DNA of 64,000 nucleotides from Ruminococcus sp. (GTDB lineage: Bacteria; Bacillota; Clostridia; Oscillospirales; Ruminococcaceae). Every line of letters starts with the position of its first letter. The first letter of the stretch is position 1. The stretch covers positions 1 to 64,000 of the forward strand of contig NZ_JAILNU010000084.1 in assembly GCF_024691275.1 (NCBI RefSeq). Direction: 5' to 3'. The translations under genes and the position numbers were made by a program. The notes below the pieces were generated by a model, which ran no database searches, was not told the origin of the DNA, and saw only the letters and a list, made by a program, of their open reading frames with translations. Shown piece by piece: positions 14,043 to 23,948 of the stretch.

Positions 14043-15254
14043 ATGAGTTCAACACAAAAGAGAGCAATCCCGTTCAGTCCCCCCGATATCAGTGAGGCTG
14101 AGGTAAATGAGGTTTGTGAAGCCCTTCGTTCAGGCTGGATAACTACAGGCCCGAGAACAAAGCAGCTCGAAAGAGAAATAGCTGAGTTCACAGGCGTGGA
14201 GAGAGCTGTATGCCTTAATTCCCAGACTGCCTGTGCTGAAATGGCACTGCGTACCCTCGGTATCGGCGAGGGCGATGAGGTCATTGTTCCTGCGTATACC
14301 TACACCGCATCTGCTTCTGTTGTATGTCATGTGGGCGCAAAGCTTGTCCTTGTTGATGTGCAGAAGGACCGCCTTGAAATGGATTATGACGCTCTTGAGA
14401 AGGCTATAACCGAAAAGACAAAGGCTATTATCCCTGTTGACCTTGCAGGTATCCCTTGCGATTATGACAGGATATTCAGCATCGTTGAGGCTGAAAAGAA
14501 CCTGTTCAAGCCTGCAAACAAGATCCAGGAAGCTATCGGCAGGATCGCTGTATGCGCAGATACAGCTCACGCTTTCGGTGCTTCATGGCATGAAAAAAAA
14601 GTAGGTTCTATCGCTGATTTCTCGTCCTTCTCCTTCCATGCGGTAAAGAACTTCACCACTGCTGAGGGCGGCGCTCTCACATGGAATAATATCAGCGGCA
14701 TCGACAATGAGGAGATCTACCACCAGCTTCAGCTCCTCAGTCTCCACGGTCAGAGCAAGGACGCTCTTGCAAAGACTCAGCTCGGTGCATGGGAGTACGA
14801 TATCATAGGTACATGGTATAAGTGCAACATGACAGATGTGGCTGCTGCTATGGGTCTTGCACAGATGAAGCGCTATCCCGCTATGCTCGAAAGAAGAAAA
14901 GAGATCATCGGCAGATATGATGCAGCTCTGAAGCCGCTCGGTGTTGAAACTCTCAATCACTATTCTGACGATCATCAGTCATCGGGTCATCTTTACCTTA
15001 CAAGGATCCCCGGCATCAACGCCGAAAAGCGTTCCGATATCATCATTAAAATGGCTGAACAGGGCGTTTCCTGCAATGTTCATTACAAACCGCTCCCGAT
15101 GCATACCGCTTATAAGAATATGGGCTTCGATATCAATGATTACCCGAATTCTTATAATATGTTTGCAAATGAGATAACCCTCCCGCTTCATACCTGCCTT
15201 ACAGATGAAGATGTGGAATACGTTATAAACTGCTATAAAACAATATTAAAGTAA
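14043..15254 (+). CDS. DegT/DnrJ/EryC1/StrS-family sugar aminotransferase
   Basis: 403 aa. PLP-dependent enzyme that aminates nucleotide-linked keto-sugars, commonly UDP-4-keto-6-deoxy-GlcNAc in bacillosamine-like pathways. Visible are PFSPPDISEAEVNEV, LRSGWITTGP, NSQTACAEMAL, VPAYTYTASA, CADTAHAFGA and FSFHAVKNFTTAEGGA with the PLP lysine. Ribosome binding site AGGAGATG. It is the first gene of the glycan operon. The partner dehydratase (PglF/FlaA1 type) is not in the window, so the keto-sugar must come from a gene elsewhere. Confidence 0.9.
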   Translation: MSSTQKRAIPFSPPDISEAEVNEVCEALRSGWITTGPRTKQLEREIAEFTGVERAVCLNSQTACAEMALRTLGIGEGDEVIVPAYTYTASASVVCHVGAKLVLVDVQKDRLEMDYDALEKAITEKTKAIIPVDLAGIPCDYDRIFSIVEAEKNLFKPANKIQEAIGRIAVCADTAHAFGASWHEKKVGSIADFSSFSFHAVKNFTTAEGGALTWNNISGIDNEEIYHQLQLLSLHGQSKDALAKTQLGAWEYDIIGTWYKCNMTDVAAAMGLAQMKRYPAMLERRKEIIGRYDAALKPLGVETLNHYSDDHQSSGHLYLTRIPGINAEKRSDIIIKMAEQGVSCNVHYKPLPMHTAYKNMGFDINDYPNSYNMFANEITLPLHTCLTDEDVEYVINCYKTILK

Positions 15255-15271
15255 GAGGTTGAGACTGTACT

Positions 15272-15901
15272 ATGTATGAGAAGTATCTGAAAAGATGTTT
15301 GGATCTGTTTTTTAGCATTCTGGCACTTCCGATTTTCTGCCTTGTGTTTATCGTGATCGCGCCGCTGATATTTATTGACGATCCCGGTCCGATATTCTAC
15401 AATGCTCCGAGACTTGGCAAAAACGGCAAGATCTTCAAGATGTATAAGTTCAGGAGCATGAAGGTAAATTCTCCTGATATCAGAAACAGCGACGGTTCTA
15501 CATATAACGGCGAAAACGATCCGCGTGTAACAAGAATGGGACGTATCCTCAGAAAGACAAGCCTTGATGAGGTGCCTCAGTTCCTTAACGTTCTCTGCGG
15601 CGATATGAGCATCATCGGTCCCCGTGCTCATCTGACAACTAAATTCAAGGGCATGAAGTCACTCACTCCAAAGGAGCGCAAGAGACTCCGCGTTCGTCCC
15701 GGTATTACAGGATATAATCAGGCATACTACAGAAATACTGTCTCCGCTGAGCAGAAGATCGACAACGATAACTATTATGTGGATCATATCTCGCTGGCAC
15801 TTGATGTCAAGATCCTGTTCAAGACCATTGATTCTGTGCTCCATCAGGAAAACATCTATGTTACACCCGAGATAAAAAACGGCAATAACAATTCAAAGTA
15901 A
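15272..15901 (+). CDS. Initiating sugar-1-phosphate transferase (PglC/WcaJ-type)
   Basis: 209 aa, the size of the minimal monotopic PglC enzymes. It has one N-terminal membrane hairpin (LFFSILALPIFCLVFIVIAPLIF) followed by the conserved catalytic core: DPGPIFYNAPRLGKNGK, FKMYKFRSM, LRKTSLDEVPQFLNVL, GDMSIIGPRAHL and RPGITGYNQA. It transfers a phospho-sugar from a UDP-sugar to undecaprenyl phosphate at the inner face of the membrane, which starts the repeat unit. It directly follows the aminotransferase, which fits an amino-deoxy sugar as first residue. Confidence 0.93.
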   Translation: MYEKYLKRCLDLFFSILALPIFCLVFIVIAPLIFIDDPGPIFYNAPRLGKNGKIFKMYKFRSMKVNSPDIRNSDGSTYNGENDPRVTRMGRILRKTSLDEVPQFLNVLCGDMSIIGPRAHLTTKFKGMKSLTPKERKRLRVRPGITGYNQAYYRNTVSAEQKIDNDNYYVDHISLALDVKILFKTIDSVLHQENIYVTPEIKNGNNNSK

Positions 15902-15924
15902 TAAAGTTTGACGGAGATAAGCAA

Positions 15925-17109
15925 ATGAAAAAAGTTCTTATTATAGGTGCGTCCATCCTTCAGCTCCCTGCCATCAAAAAGGCTAAGGAGATGGGCGCGT
16001 ATGTCGGCGTTGTTGACTATAATCCCGAAGCTGTCGGCATAAAGTTCGCAGACGAATTCTTTAACGTAAGTACAATAGATATCGAAGGCGTTGCTGAGGT
16101 CGCTGCTTCGTTCAAGCCCGACGGCATCATGACCCTTGCGACCGATATGCCTATGCGCTCTATCGCAGCAGCCTGCGAAAAGCTGGGCCTGCACGGCATA
16201 TCTTTCGATACTGCCGTAAAATCTACGGATAAGGGCGAGATGATACGCGCCTTCGAGGAAAATAATGTTGAACACCCGTGGTTCTTCATCATCGGCGATG
16301 AGGCTGAGTTCGAGAAAAATATCAGCAGCATCTCTTACCCTTGCATCATGAAGCCTACAGATAATTCAGGCAGCCGCGGTGTTGTCCTTGCACATAATGA
16401 GGAGGAACTGAAAGCCGAGTACGGCTACTCAAAGAGCTCCTCTCGCGGCGGCGGTGTCATAATCGAGGAGTATCTTGAAGGCAATGAGGTCAGTGTCGAG
16501 GTCATGGTGGTAAGCGGTGAACCTACCGTGCTCCAGATAACTGACAAGCTTACCACAGGTGCTCCGCATTTTGTTGAAATGGGTCACAGCCAGCCGAGCC
16601 GCCTGCCTGCCGATACTCAGGCAGCTATCCGCGACCTCGCTTCAAGAGCGGCAAAGGCTGTCGGTATTCAGGACGGCCCTGCACACGTTGAGATAATGGT
16701 GACAAAGACCGGTCCGAAAATGATAGAGCTCGGTGCGAGAATGGGCGGCGACTGCATCACTACACACCTCGTTCCGCTGTCAACAGGCATTGACATGGTA
16801 AAGGCTACGCTTCAGATCGCCTGCGGTGAACCTGCCGATATAACCAAGAAGTTCGACAAGGGCAGCGCGATAAGATACTTCAATGTTCCTGCGGGTACTA
16901 TAAAGAGCATCGAGGGCGCTGAGACTGCCGAAAAGATAGAAGGCATAAAAGAAATATCATTCGTCAAGAATGTCGGCGATAAGGTCGGCAGTATCGACAG
17001 CAGCACGGATCGCGTCGGATTCGTTATCGCTCAGGCTGAAACGAGCGAAGAAGCAGTAAGTATCTGCGAAAAGGCTATCAAGGCTATAACTATTACAATA
17101 GAGGAGTAA
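15925..17109 (+). CDS. ATP-grasp ligase of the glycan operon
   Basis: 394 aa. N-terminal Rossmann-like segment (KKVLIIGASILQLPAIKKAKEMG), central ATP-grasp fold (YPCIMKPTDNSGSRGVVLAHN, VIIEEYLEGNEVSVEVMV) and metal-binding residues in AHVEIMVTKTGPKMIELGARMGGD. It belongs to the carbamoyl-phosphate-synthase-like ATP-grasp ligases that form amide or peptide bonds through an acyl phosphate. In glycan clusters these often attach amino acids to amino-sugars. Substrate unknown. The preceding gene makes an amino-sugar acceptor plausible. Confidence 0.85.
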   Translation: MKKVLIIGASILQLPAIKKAKEMGAYVGVVDYNPEAVGIKFADEFFNVSTIDIEGVAEVAASFKPDGIMTLATDMPMRSIAAACEKLGLHGISFDTAVKSTDKGEMIRAFEENNVEHPWFFIIGDEAEFEKNISSISYPCIMKPTDNSGSRGVVLAHNEEELKAEYGYSKSSSRGGGVIIEEYLEGNEVSVEVMVVSGEPTVLQITDKLTTGAPHFVEMGHSQPSRLPADTQAAIRDLASRAAKAVGIQDGPAHVEIMVTKTGPKMIELGARMGGDCITTHLVPLSTGIDMVKATLQIACGEPADITKKFDKGSAIRYFNVPAGTIKSIEGAETAEKIEGIKEISFVKNVGDKVGSIDSSTDRVGFVIAQAETSEEAVSICEKAIKAITITIEE

Positions 17110-17115
17110 TATTAT

Positions 17116-17754
17116 ATGAAGGATTTGATTATCGTAGGCGCAGGCGGAATGGCAAGAAAGGTCTTCACTTTTCTGCGCAGATTGAATGAGAGCGAAAAAA
17201 AATGGAATATCATCGGCTGTATTGATGATAATCAGAACGCTCTGGACGGCGTTAAGTTTGACCTCGGCATCATCGGAACTATTTCCGACTGGCAGCCAAC
17301 TGAGGATCAGGTCTTTGTAATGGGGATCTCTGACCCTAAGCTCAAGCACAAGATATCGGACATGATGCTTGCAAAGGGCGCAAAATTTGAGACTATCGTT
17401 TCTCCTGAAGTAATTATGGGAGATTATGTCGAGATAGGTGAGGGAAGCGTTATCCTTACTCCTTATAACGTTGAAAGCGGTGCCAAGATCGGCAGATTCG
17501 TTACCCTTCTCGGTTCTACTATCGCTCTTGACGGAGTTATCGGCGATTATTCGACTACAGCAGGCTTTGCTAACCTTACTAATGCCAAGATCGGCAAGGA
17601 GGTCTACGTGGGAAGCCATGCTGTCCTCGTTGAGAACATTACTGTCGGCGACGGCGCTTTCGTAAGCGTCGGAAGCATCGTTCTGAAGGACGTTAAGCCA
17701 AATGAGCAGGTATTCGGCTATCCTGCAAGAGTTGTCGGAAGGAAAGACAATTAA
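17116..17754 (+). CDS. NeuD/PglD-family sugar acyltransferase
   Basis: 212 aa. It has an N-terminal Rossmann-like domain (LIIVGAGGMARKVFTFLRR, IIGCIDDN) and a C-terminal left-handed beta-helix of hexapeptide repeats, ending with VGSIVLKDVKPNEQVFGYPARVVGRK. PglD-type enzymes acetylate the 4-amino group made by the aminotransferase. The 6-nt gap after the ATP-grasp gene indicates one transcript. O-acetylation as in NeuD is the alternative. Confidence 0.88.
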   Translation: MKDLIIVGAGGMARKVFTFLRRLNESEKKWNIIGCIDDNQNALDGVKFDLGIIGTISDWQPTEDQVFVMGISDPKLKHKISDMMLAKGAKFETIVSPEVIMGDYVEIGEGSVILTPYNVESGAKIGRFVTLLGSTIALDGVIGDYSTTAGFANLTNAKIGKEVYVGSHAVLVENITVGDGAFVSVGSIVLKDVKPNEQVFGYPARVVGRKDN

Positions 17755-17766
17755 GGTGTTTTTGAA

Positions 17767-18903
17767 ATGAAAGTTTTAGTTATCGGTAGAGCATATCCTG
17801 AAGTTTCAACAGGTATGAACGGTATATTTGAGTACGAACAGGCAAGCGGTCTGAGAAAAATGAAGCTCAACGTTTCATATATCTGGAGCGATGTCCGTTC
17901 TATCAAATATCAGAAGAAGATAAAAAAGACCGAAAAAGTGGAAAACGGTATCAGACTGGTGGGTTATAACCTCCCTATCGGCGGCATAAGCGCAAAGATA
18001 CTTCACCGCATACAGATGTTCCTGCTGAAAAAAGCCTTCAAGGACGCTATGATCGCAGCAGGTACTCCCGATGTGGTGCATATCCATTTCCCGCTGCTTA
18101 CGGTTGATACTGAATTTATAAAGTATGTCAAGAGCCTTGGCTGCAAGGTCGTAGTTACCGAGCACTGGACAAGGATTCTCGAAAAGAGGATAACCGACGC
18201 TCAGGCTAAGACCCTGAAGGATATCGCGGAGGAGGCTGACAGCATCATATGCGTCAGCGAAGATCTGAAAAACAGCGTTGCGGATTATATTGACCCGAAA
18301 AACTGCGATAAGCTCATTGTTATCCCAAATATGGTCGCTGAGTGCTTCTCGTATCATGAGAATAAAAACAGCGACGGTAAGTTCGTATTTCTGTATTCGG
18401 GCAGGCTCAGAAAGCCTAAGAGATGCGATCTCCTTATTAAGGCTTTTGAAAAGGCGTTCCCGAATAAGAATGAAAAGGTCGAGCTCATCATTGCCGGCGA
18501 CGGTCTTGAGCGCGAGGCTCTCGAAAAGCTTAAAGAAGAGTATCACGACAGCAGGATAGTCTTCAAGGGCTTCGTCAAGCGCGAAAAAATGAGCGAGCTT
18601 TACAGAAAAGCCGATATCTATGTGTCCGCAAGTGCACTTGAGACCTTCGGCGTTCCGTTTGCTGAGGCGTGGATGTGCGGCAGACCTGTAATATGCGCGG
18701 ATAACTCTCCGATACTGCCATACCTCGAAGAAATGAAGAATGGCATATCATTTAAGACAGATGACGTTGAGTCGCTGAAAACTGCTCTGCTTACAATGTA
18801 CGAAAAATGCAGTTCCTTTGACGGAAAAGCAATTTCCGAAAAGGCAAGTGAGATCTTCTCACAGCAGGCTGTTATTACAAAAGTTAAAGACGTTTTAAAG
18901 TGA
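17767..18903 (+). CDS. Glycosyltransferase, GT4 family
   Basis: 378 aa, GT-B fold. N-terminal VLVIGRAYPEVSTGMNGIFEYEQA and VVHIHFPLL; C-terminal GT4 nucleotide-sugar domain with FLYSGRLRKPKRCDLLIKAF, ELIIAGDGLEREAL, VFKGFVKREKMSELYRKADI and the ExxxxxxxE signature region SALETFGVPFAEAWMCGRPV. It adds one sugar to the lipid-linked repeat unit at the cytoplasmic face. Donor and linkage cannot be read from sequence. Confidence 0.9.
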   Translation: MKVLVIGRAYPEVSTGMNGIFEYEQASGLRKMKLNVSYIWSDVRSIKYQKKIKKTEKVENGIRLVGYNLPIGGISAKILHRIQMFLLKKAFKDAMIAAGTPDVVHIHFPLLTVDTEFIKYVKSLGCKVVVTEHWTRILEKRITDAQAKTLKDIAEEADSIICVSEDLKNSVADYIDPKNCDKLIVIPNMVAECFSYHENKNSDGKFVFLYSGRLRKPKRCDLLIKAFEKAFPNKNEKVELIIAGDGLEREALEKLKEEYHDSRIVFKGFVKREKMSELYRKADIYVSASALETFGVPFAEAWMCGRPVICADNSPILPYLEEMKNGISFKTDDVESLKTALLTMYEKCSSFDGKAISEKASEIFSQQAVITKVKDVLK

Positions 18904-18923
18904 ATTAATGGGAAGATAATTAT

Positions 18924-20039
18924 ATGGAAAAAAATATGCGTGTGCTTATAGTTAATTTTGATGACCTGAAAAGACTGCCGCCTGTGCTCAACCTCATGGA
19001 TGTTCTGCTCAGGAACAATGTCAAGGTATCAGTCATCACTTTCGATAAAAACAACATTCGTAAAAAGTATGAGGGAAAGGTGAACTTCCACATACTCAAA
19101 ACCGATAGTAACAAGCTTACAGGCTTTATTACCCGTAAATCAAAGCTCAGGAATCTCGTTAACAGCCTGATGAAGTCTCATGACTATCTGTGGACTACTA
19201 CGGACCGTACCGTAAGAGAGCTCGGCTCGACCGTTTATCAGCACAAGCATATCATGCAGCTCATGGAGCTCATTTCCGATTACCCGCTTTTCCCGAAGCA
19301 GCATATTTTCATGGCTCACCTCGGAAAATATGCTCAGAAAGCATATAAGGTCGTTGTGCCTGAGTACAACCGTGCCCATATCCAGTCAGTATGGTGGGAT
19401 CTCCCGAAGCTGCCTGTCGTTCTTCCGAATAAGCCTTCGTCACTGAAGCTTGCCGAGAATGATACCGCAAAGGATATCATCGCCGAGCTCAAGGCTATGA
19501 AGGAAAGCGGCAAGAACCTCGTTCTCTATCAGGGCATCATACGCAAGGAAAGACCTCTTACGCCGTTCGCAAAGGCTGTTCAGAGCCTTGGCGACGATTA
19601 TCGCTTCATCGTTATGGGCGATAACGAAGCAGCTGCAAGAGAACTGGAAAGCAAATTCCCGTGTGTTTACTATATACCGTTCATTACTCCGCCGGATCAC
19701 CTGAAAGTAACAGGTCTTGCTGATGTAGGCGTTCTGACATATCAGATAGATAAAAATAATGTGAATTCTTCTGAATTCAATCCGCTTTACTGCGCACCAA
19801 ACAAAATATATGAATATGCAGGCTTCTCGGTTCCTATGATAGGTAATGAGATACCAGGACTGCGTATCCCGTTTGACTGCTATAAGATCGGCGAGATATG
19901 CGATATCACCGATTATAAGGATATTGCAGAGAAAATAAAGACTATCTGCACCAATAAGGAATCATACAGGAAAAAATGCAGCGATTTCTATGAGGAGACA
20001 AATCTTGATGACATCATCATCAACAAGATATTGCGCTGA
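18924..20039 (+). CDS. Glycosyltransferase (GT-B fold)
   Basis: 371 aa. The N-terminal VLIVNFDDLKRLPPVLNLMDVLL and the C-terminal KNLVLYQGIIRKERPLTPFAKAV, YRFIVMGDN and NKIYEYAGFSVPMIGN resemble GT4-like transferases, though the N-terminal half is divergent. It has no membrane segments. It lies in the operon 20 nt after the previous transferase and probably adds the next residue. Confidence 0.8.
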   Translation: MEKNMRVLIVNFDDLKRLPPVLNLMDVLLRNNVKVSVITFDKNNIRKKYEGKVNFHILKTDSNKLTGFITRKSKLRNLVNSLMKSHDYLWTTTDRTVRELGSTVYQHKHIMQLMELISDYPLFPKQHIFMAHLGKYAQKAYKVVVPEYNRAHIQSVWWDLPKLPVVLPNKPSSLKLAENDTAKDIIAELKAMKESGKNLVLYQGIIRKERPLTPFAKAVQSLGDDYRFIVMGDNEAAARELESKFPCVYYIPFITPPDHLKVTGLADVGVLTYQIDKNNVNSSEFNPLYCAPNKIYEYAGFSVPMIGNEIPGLRIPFDCYKIGEICDITDYKDIAEKIKTICTNKESYRKKCSDFYEETNLDDIIINKILR

Positions 20040-20069
20040 GCTGCATCAATATGGATTTGGAGTTAATTA

Positions 20070-21425
20070 ATGAAACGTATCGTACTTTCCAATGAGGGCG
20101 CGAGGTATTCAGTTCATGTAGGCGCGATATTGATCGGTCTGGTATTTATAGGTGCATTCGGATATATCAGCAGGATCTATTTCTATCATACTATCATGCT
20201 GTATGTATACGGTCTTTTTGCTGTACTGTTATGCACGTATTTCTTTAAACTGCATGATCGCCTGTCACTGCCGTGGCCTGTTGTACCTATTGCTGCGTAT
20301 ATGATATGGACTTCGGCAGTTCATGATCTTTCGAGGTCTAAGGATTACCTGATACTGTTCTTAACCTGTACGCTTATATTGACGATAAGGCTGTCAATGC
20401 GGTCAATGGAAAAACTGTTCAAGTGTATCTCGGTCGCAGGAACGATCTTTTCGCTGAGTATTATCTGGCAGCGTATCACACCGGGAATATACTATAAATT
20501 CTATAGGCTTATCGCAACAAGTATGTCTTTGGAGCGAGCTAAGGCTTATGTGGCTTCCGAAAGAGCTTTCACAGGCTTTGTCGGAGAATCTGCCTGGGCT
20601 TGCCTCTGTGTTGCAACGGCTATAAGCTGTACTTTCGTAAGCTTATTCTTCTATAAAAGCAGCAAAAGAAATCTTTCGCTTAAAATTTTCATGCTCGGCA
20701 TAATGTATGTAAGCATTATCCTTACTAACCGCCGTGCGTTCATTCTTTCTGTCCCCGCTGTTCTCGGAGCTATATGGATATACTTTATGCTCAGAGATAA
20801 GGAAAACAAAAAGAAACTTATCGCTCTTGCTATAATAATGTTGGGACTGGTCATGATGTATTTTGTGTTCCTTCCTATTATTATGAAGATACTCACACAG
20901 GGCGGAAAAGGAATACAGCTTAGTAAAAGAGAAATTTACTGGGACCTCGCATTTAAGATTTTCAGAAAGGATCCTCTTTTCGGTCAAGGTCCGCGAAGCT
21001 TTGACTTTTATTACATTGCCATGACACAGAGAGACCTTCAGTTCGCAGGCGCACATAACTGCTATATTCAGATGCTGGCTGAGTTCGGTATTGTTGGAAC
21101 GGTCATGTATGTTTTCTTTATAGTATTTATGGGCGTGAAATCTCTCAGGATCGCTGTGACTTGTTTGCGCGAAAATAAAACAGAGATAGGCTTTTTTGCG
21201 TTCACAGCTCTTGTAATGCAGGCTTTCTATGTTATGATGGCTCTCAGTGAATCGGCTTTTTTCCTGCCTCAGGCGCTGATAATGTATTTCATGTTCATCA
21301 ATGTTATACAGAATTGCAGCGTAATGTCGGATAAGGCGGAAAGACGTAAGAGCCATTCACTTGACGAATTGATCTTCTATCCGAGAGTAAGAAGCTTTTT
21401 GGGACGTTTCCGTATCACAAGATGA
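20070..21425 (+). CDS. O-antigen-ligase-like polysaccharide polymerase (Wzy)
   Basis: 451 aa integral membrane protein with about 10-11 hydrophobic helices. The large loop has the Wzy_C/O-antigen ligase signature: LTQGGKGIQLSKREIYWDLA, DPLFGQGPRSF and AGAHNCYIQMLAEFGIVGTVMY. Such proteins polymerise or ligate undecaprenyl-linked repeat units outside the membrane. In a single-operon context next to a Wzx flippase, polymerase is the better reading. Ribosome binding site GGAG 9 nt before the ATG. Confidence 0.85.
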   Translation: MKRIVLSNEGARYSVHVGAILIGLVFIGAFGYISRIYFYHTIMLYVYGLFAVLLCTYFFKLHDRLSLPWPVVPIAAYMIWTSAVHDLSRSKDYLILFLTCTLILTIRLSMRSMEKLFKCISVAGTIFSLSIIWQRITPGIYYKFYRLIATSMSLERAKAYVASERAFTGFVGESAWACLCVATAISCTFVSLFFYKSSKRNLSLKIFMLGIMYVSIILTNRRAFILSVPAVLGAIWIYFMLRDKENKKKLIALAIIMLGLVMMYFVFLPIIMKILTQGGKGIQLSKREIYWDLAFKIFRKDPLFGQGPRSFDFYYIAMTQRDLQFAGAHNCYIQMLAEFGIVGTVMYVFFIVFMGVKSLRIAVTCLRENKTEIGFFAFTALVMQAFYVMMALSESAFFLPQALIMYFMFINVIQNCSVMSDKAERRKSHSLDELIFYPRVRSFLGRFRITR

Positions 21426-21487
21426 GCCGCTGAAAAAACTCATCACAGATGTTTATTATATTTTATTGACTGAAGGAGTTAGGATTA

Positions 21488-23038
21488 ATGGTAAATCCGA
21501 AGAAACAAAAACAAGTCGGTGTTATTTTGTCGTATACAGCACTGCTGCTGAATACTCTGATACAGCTGTTCTATACGCCGCTGATGCTCGATAAGCTCGG
21601 CAAAAGCGAGTACGGACTGTATACACTTGCACTTTCCGTAACAGGATATCTGACACTGCTCAGCCTCGGTCTGACAGGAACATACAACAAGTTCTTTGCA
21701 AAGGTCGATGCTGAAAAAGATGAAGAGGGTCTTAAACGACTCAACGGAATGTTCTTTGTAATGTTTGCAGTCATCTCGGCTACAGCAGTACTTGTGGGTA
21801 TTATCCTTTCAATGAATGTTTCGTTTATTTTCAAAAAGAACCTTACTCCTGAAGAACTTCAGATAGGAAAAACACTGGTCCTTGTACTGACGTTCAATGT
21901 TGCTCTTTCACTGGCAACTACACCGTATACGTCGTTTATCAATGCTAATGAGAGGTTCATATTCTACCGTCTTATTATGATCGGTTCGTATGTCCTTCAC
22001 GGAGCTATTTGTGTCGTCGTTTTACTTCTGGGCGGTAAATCTGTCGCTCTTACAGTGGTATCACTGGCACTGACAGCTACCAGCATTACTTTGCAGTTCC
22101 TGTTCTGTAAATTCAAGCTTAACTACAAGATCTCCGTAAGGAATATTTCTTTCGCTGAATTAAAGCCTATATTCGCTTTTTCAGTATTTATTCTTCTTTA
22201 TGATATCATCAATCAGCTCAACTGGGGTATCGACAAGGTCGTGCTCGGTATCGAGGTGGGAACAGCCGGTATCGCAGTATACGGTATCGCTGCACAGTTA
22301 AATACCTACTATATGCGTATATCAACTACAATCGCTTCTGTGTTTATCCCGCAGGTAAACCGCATGGCAGTTGAAATAAAGGACGAGAAAGTTCAGAACG
22401 AGCAGCTTTCTAATCTTATGATAAAGATCGGTCGTATCCAGTTCATGGTGGTAGGTCTTGTACTCAGCGGCTATATCTTCTTCGGTCAGCAGTTTATTAT
22501 TCGCTGGTCAGGCTATGGCTACAGAAAAGCATACTTTATCGGCTTATGGCTCATGATACCAATTACTGTTGACCTTATCCAGAATATCGGCACTCACATA
22601 AGCAGAGCAAAATACCTCCACAAGCCTATAACCTACTGCTTCCTTGTGGTCGCTTCTTCAAATGCTATCCTCAGCTTCCCACTGTGCAGAATGTACGGTG
22701 CGGTGGGCTGCGCTATGGCAACAGCTATTACAACAGTCTGCGGACACGGCTTGTTCCTCAACTGGTATTACTACAAAAAAATGGGACTTAATATTCCAAT
22801 GTTCTGGAAGTCTGTACTGAAGATCCTGCCCGCTTTTATCCCACCGGCAGCAGTCGGCGTGGTATGCAAGCTGTTTGTTACGATCAATTCGTATCCGACT
22901 ATAATGATCTATGGCTTAGGCTATGCGGCAGTATACTTTATTTCAATGTACTTCCTTGGAATGAACAGCTTCGAGAAAGCGATCATACAGAAGTTCATAT
23001 CTAAATTCACCAGATCAAAGCAGAACGCAAATGTTTGA
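21488..23038 (+). CDS. Oligosaccharide flippase (Wzx, MOP/MATE-like)
   Basis: 516 aa with about 12-14 hydrophobic helices. It starts KQVGVILSYTALLLNTLIQLFYTPLMLDKLGKSEYGLY, the classic opening of the polysaccharide-export MOP family, and contains INQLNWGIDKVVLGIEVG in the middle. It flips lipid-linked repeat units to the outside. Placement right after Wzy completes a Wzx/Wzy-dependent pathway. Confidence 0.92.
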   Translation: MVNPKKQKQVGVILSYTALLLNTLIQLFYTPLMLDKLGKSEYGLYTLALSVTGYLTLLSLGLTGTYNKFFAKVDAEKDEEGLKRLNGMFFVMFAVISATAVLVGIILSMNVSFIFKKNLTPEELQIGKTLVLVLTFNVALSLATTPYTSFINANERFIFYRLIMIGSYVLHGAICVVVLLLGGKSVALTVVSLALTATSITLQFLFCKFKLNYKISVRNISFAELKPIFAFSVFILLYDIINQLNWGIDKVVLGIEVGTAGIAVYGIAAQLNTYYMRISTTIASVFIPQVNRMAVEIKDEKVQNEQLSNLMIKIGRIQFMVVGLVLSGYIFFGQQFIIRWSGYGYRKAYFIGLWLMIPITVDLIQNIGTHISRAKYLHKPITYCFLVVASSNAILSFPLCRMYGAVGCAMATAITTVCGHGLFLNWYYYKKMGLNIPMFWKSVLKILPAFIPPAAVGVVCKLFVTINSYPTIMIYGLGYAAVYFISMYFLGMNSFEKAIIQKFISKFTRSKQNANV

Positions 23039-23054
23039 AAAGAGGGTTTTTACA

Positions 23055-23921
23055 ATGAGTTATGATGTCAATGAACAGCTTGGAGAAATGCAGGGTATCC
23101 TTCTTGATATGCTGAAGTTTTTCAAAAAATTCTGCGAGGAGAATAATCTTACTTTTTTCCTTGCATACGGAACCTGTATCGGTGCGATAAGACATAAAGG
23201 CTTCATTCCTTGGGACGATGACATTGATATCCTTATGCCGCCCGATGATTACGACCGCTTGCTGAAGCTCTGGCCAAATCTGACAAGCAAGGGAAAATAT
23301 ACCCTTTGCAATACCGATGAGAACTACTGCGACCGCCATCTCGCACTTACTATACGCGATGACGAAACTACCTATATCAGAGAGGCTGACGTTGACCTTG
23401 ACACAAATCACGGCATGATGATCGAGATAGGAAGATATGAGTACGTTGCTGCATCAAAGCTGGGTAACTATTTGCAGATCTTTCATACCTGCGTGTATAT
23501 GATATACAGGACTCAGAGAAAACCAAATAACGGCAGTAAGTACGTAAAAATGCTCGCAAGCCTGATGCTGGCACTCGTTCCTTCGTACAAGATGCGCTGC
23601 AAAATATGGAGATTTGCGGAAAAACAGGTGTTTAAGGTGCCAAAGAGAAAAAGCGGCTATATCCGCTTCCTCGGTTCTATGAGAGCTCTGAAGAAATACG
23701 TTAATGAAAAGGCTTTTTCAAGAGCTGTCATGGTCCCGTATGAAGATACGGAAATGCCTGTACCTGTAGGATACGACAGCTACCTTAAAAAGTTCTACGG
23801 CGATTATATGACACCGCCTCCCGAAAAGGACAGAGTGTTCCACCCTGTACTCTTTGTGGATACTAAAAACGGATATAAGAAGTACAGAGGCAAGAAGTAC
23901 TTCGTAAAACATAATAAGTGA
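23055..23921 (+). CDS. LicD-family phosphotransferase
   Basis: 288 aa. It shows the LicD/nucleotidyltransferase-fold core FLAYGTCIGAIRHKGFIPWDDDIDILMPPDDYDRL with metal-binding aspartates, then a basic C-terminal half. LicD proteins transfer phosphocholine or other phospho-groups onto cell-surface sugars. I chose ATG 23055, after AGAGGG, over an upstream in-frame codon that overlaps the flippase gene. No choline kinase or CTP-choline gene is present, so the transferred group is unknown. Confidence 0.9.
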   Translation: MSYDVNEQLGEMQGILLDMLKFFKKFCEENNLTFFLAYGTCIGAIRHKGFIPWDDDIDILMPPDDYDRLLKLWPNLTSKGKYTLCNTDENYCDRHLALTIRDDETTYIREADVDLDTNHGMMIEIGRYEYVAASKLGNYLQIFHTCVYMIYRTQRKPNNGSKYVKMLASLMLALVPSYKMRCKIWRFAEKQVFKVPKRKSGYIRFLGSMRALKKYVNEKAFSRAVMVPYEDTEMPVPVGYDSYLKKFYGDYMTPPPEKDRVFHPVLFVDTKNGYKKYRGKKYFVKHNK

Positions 23922-23948
23922 TTATAATACAAAAAGGAGAGATATATC

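Noticed and set aside
20643-21356. Reverse 237-codon open frame antisense to wzy
   Set aside because: Composition reflects the complement of hydrophobic codons; no ribosome binding site or family match.
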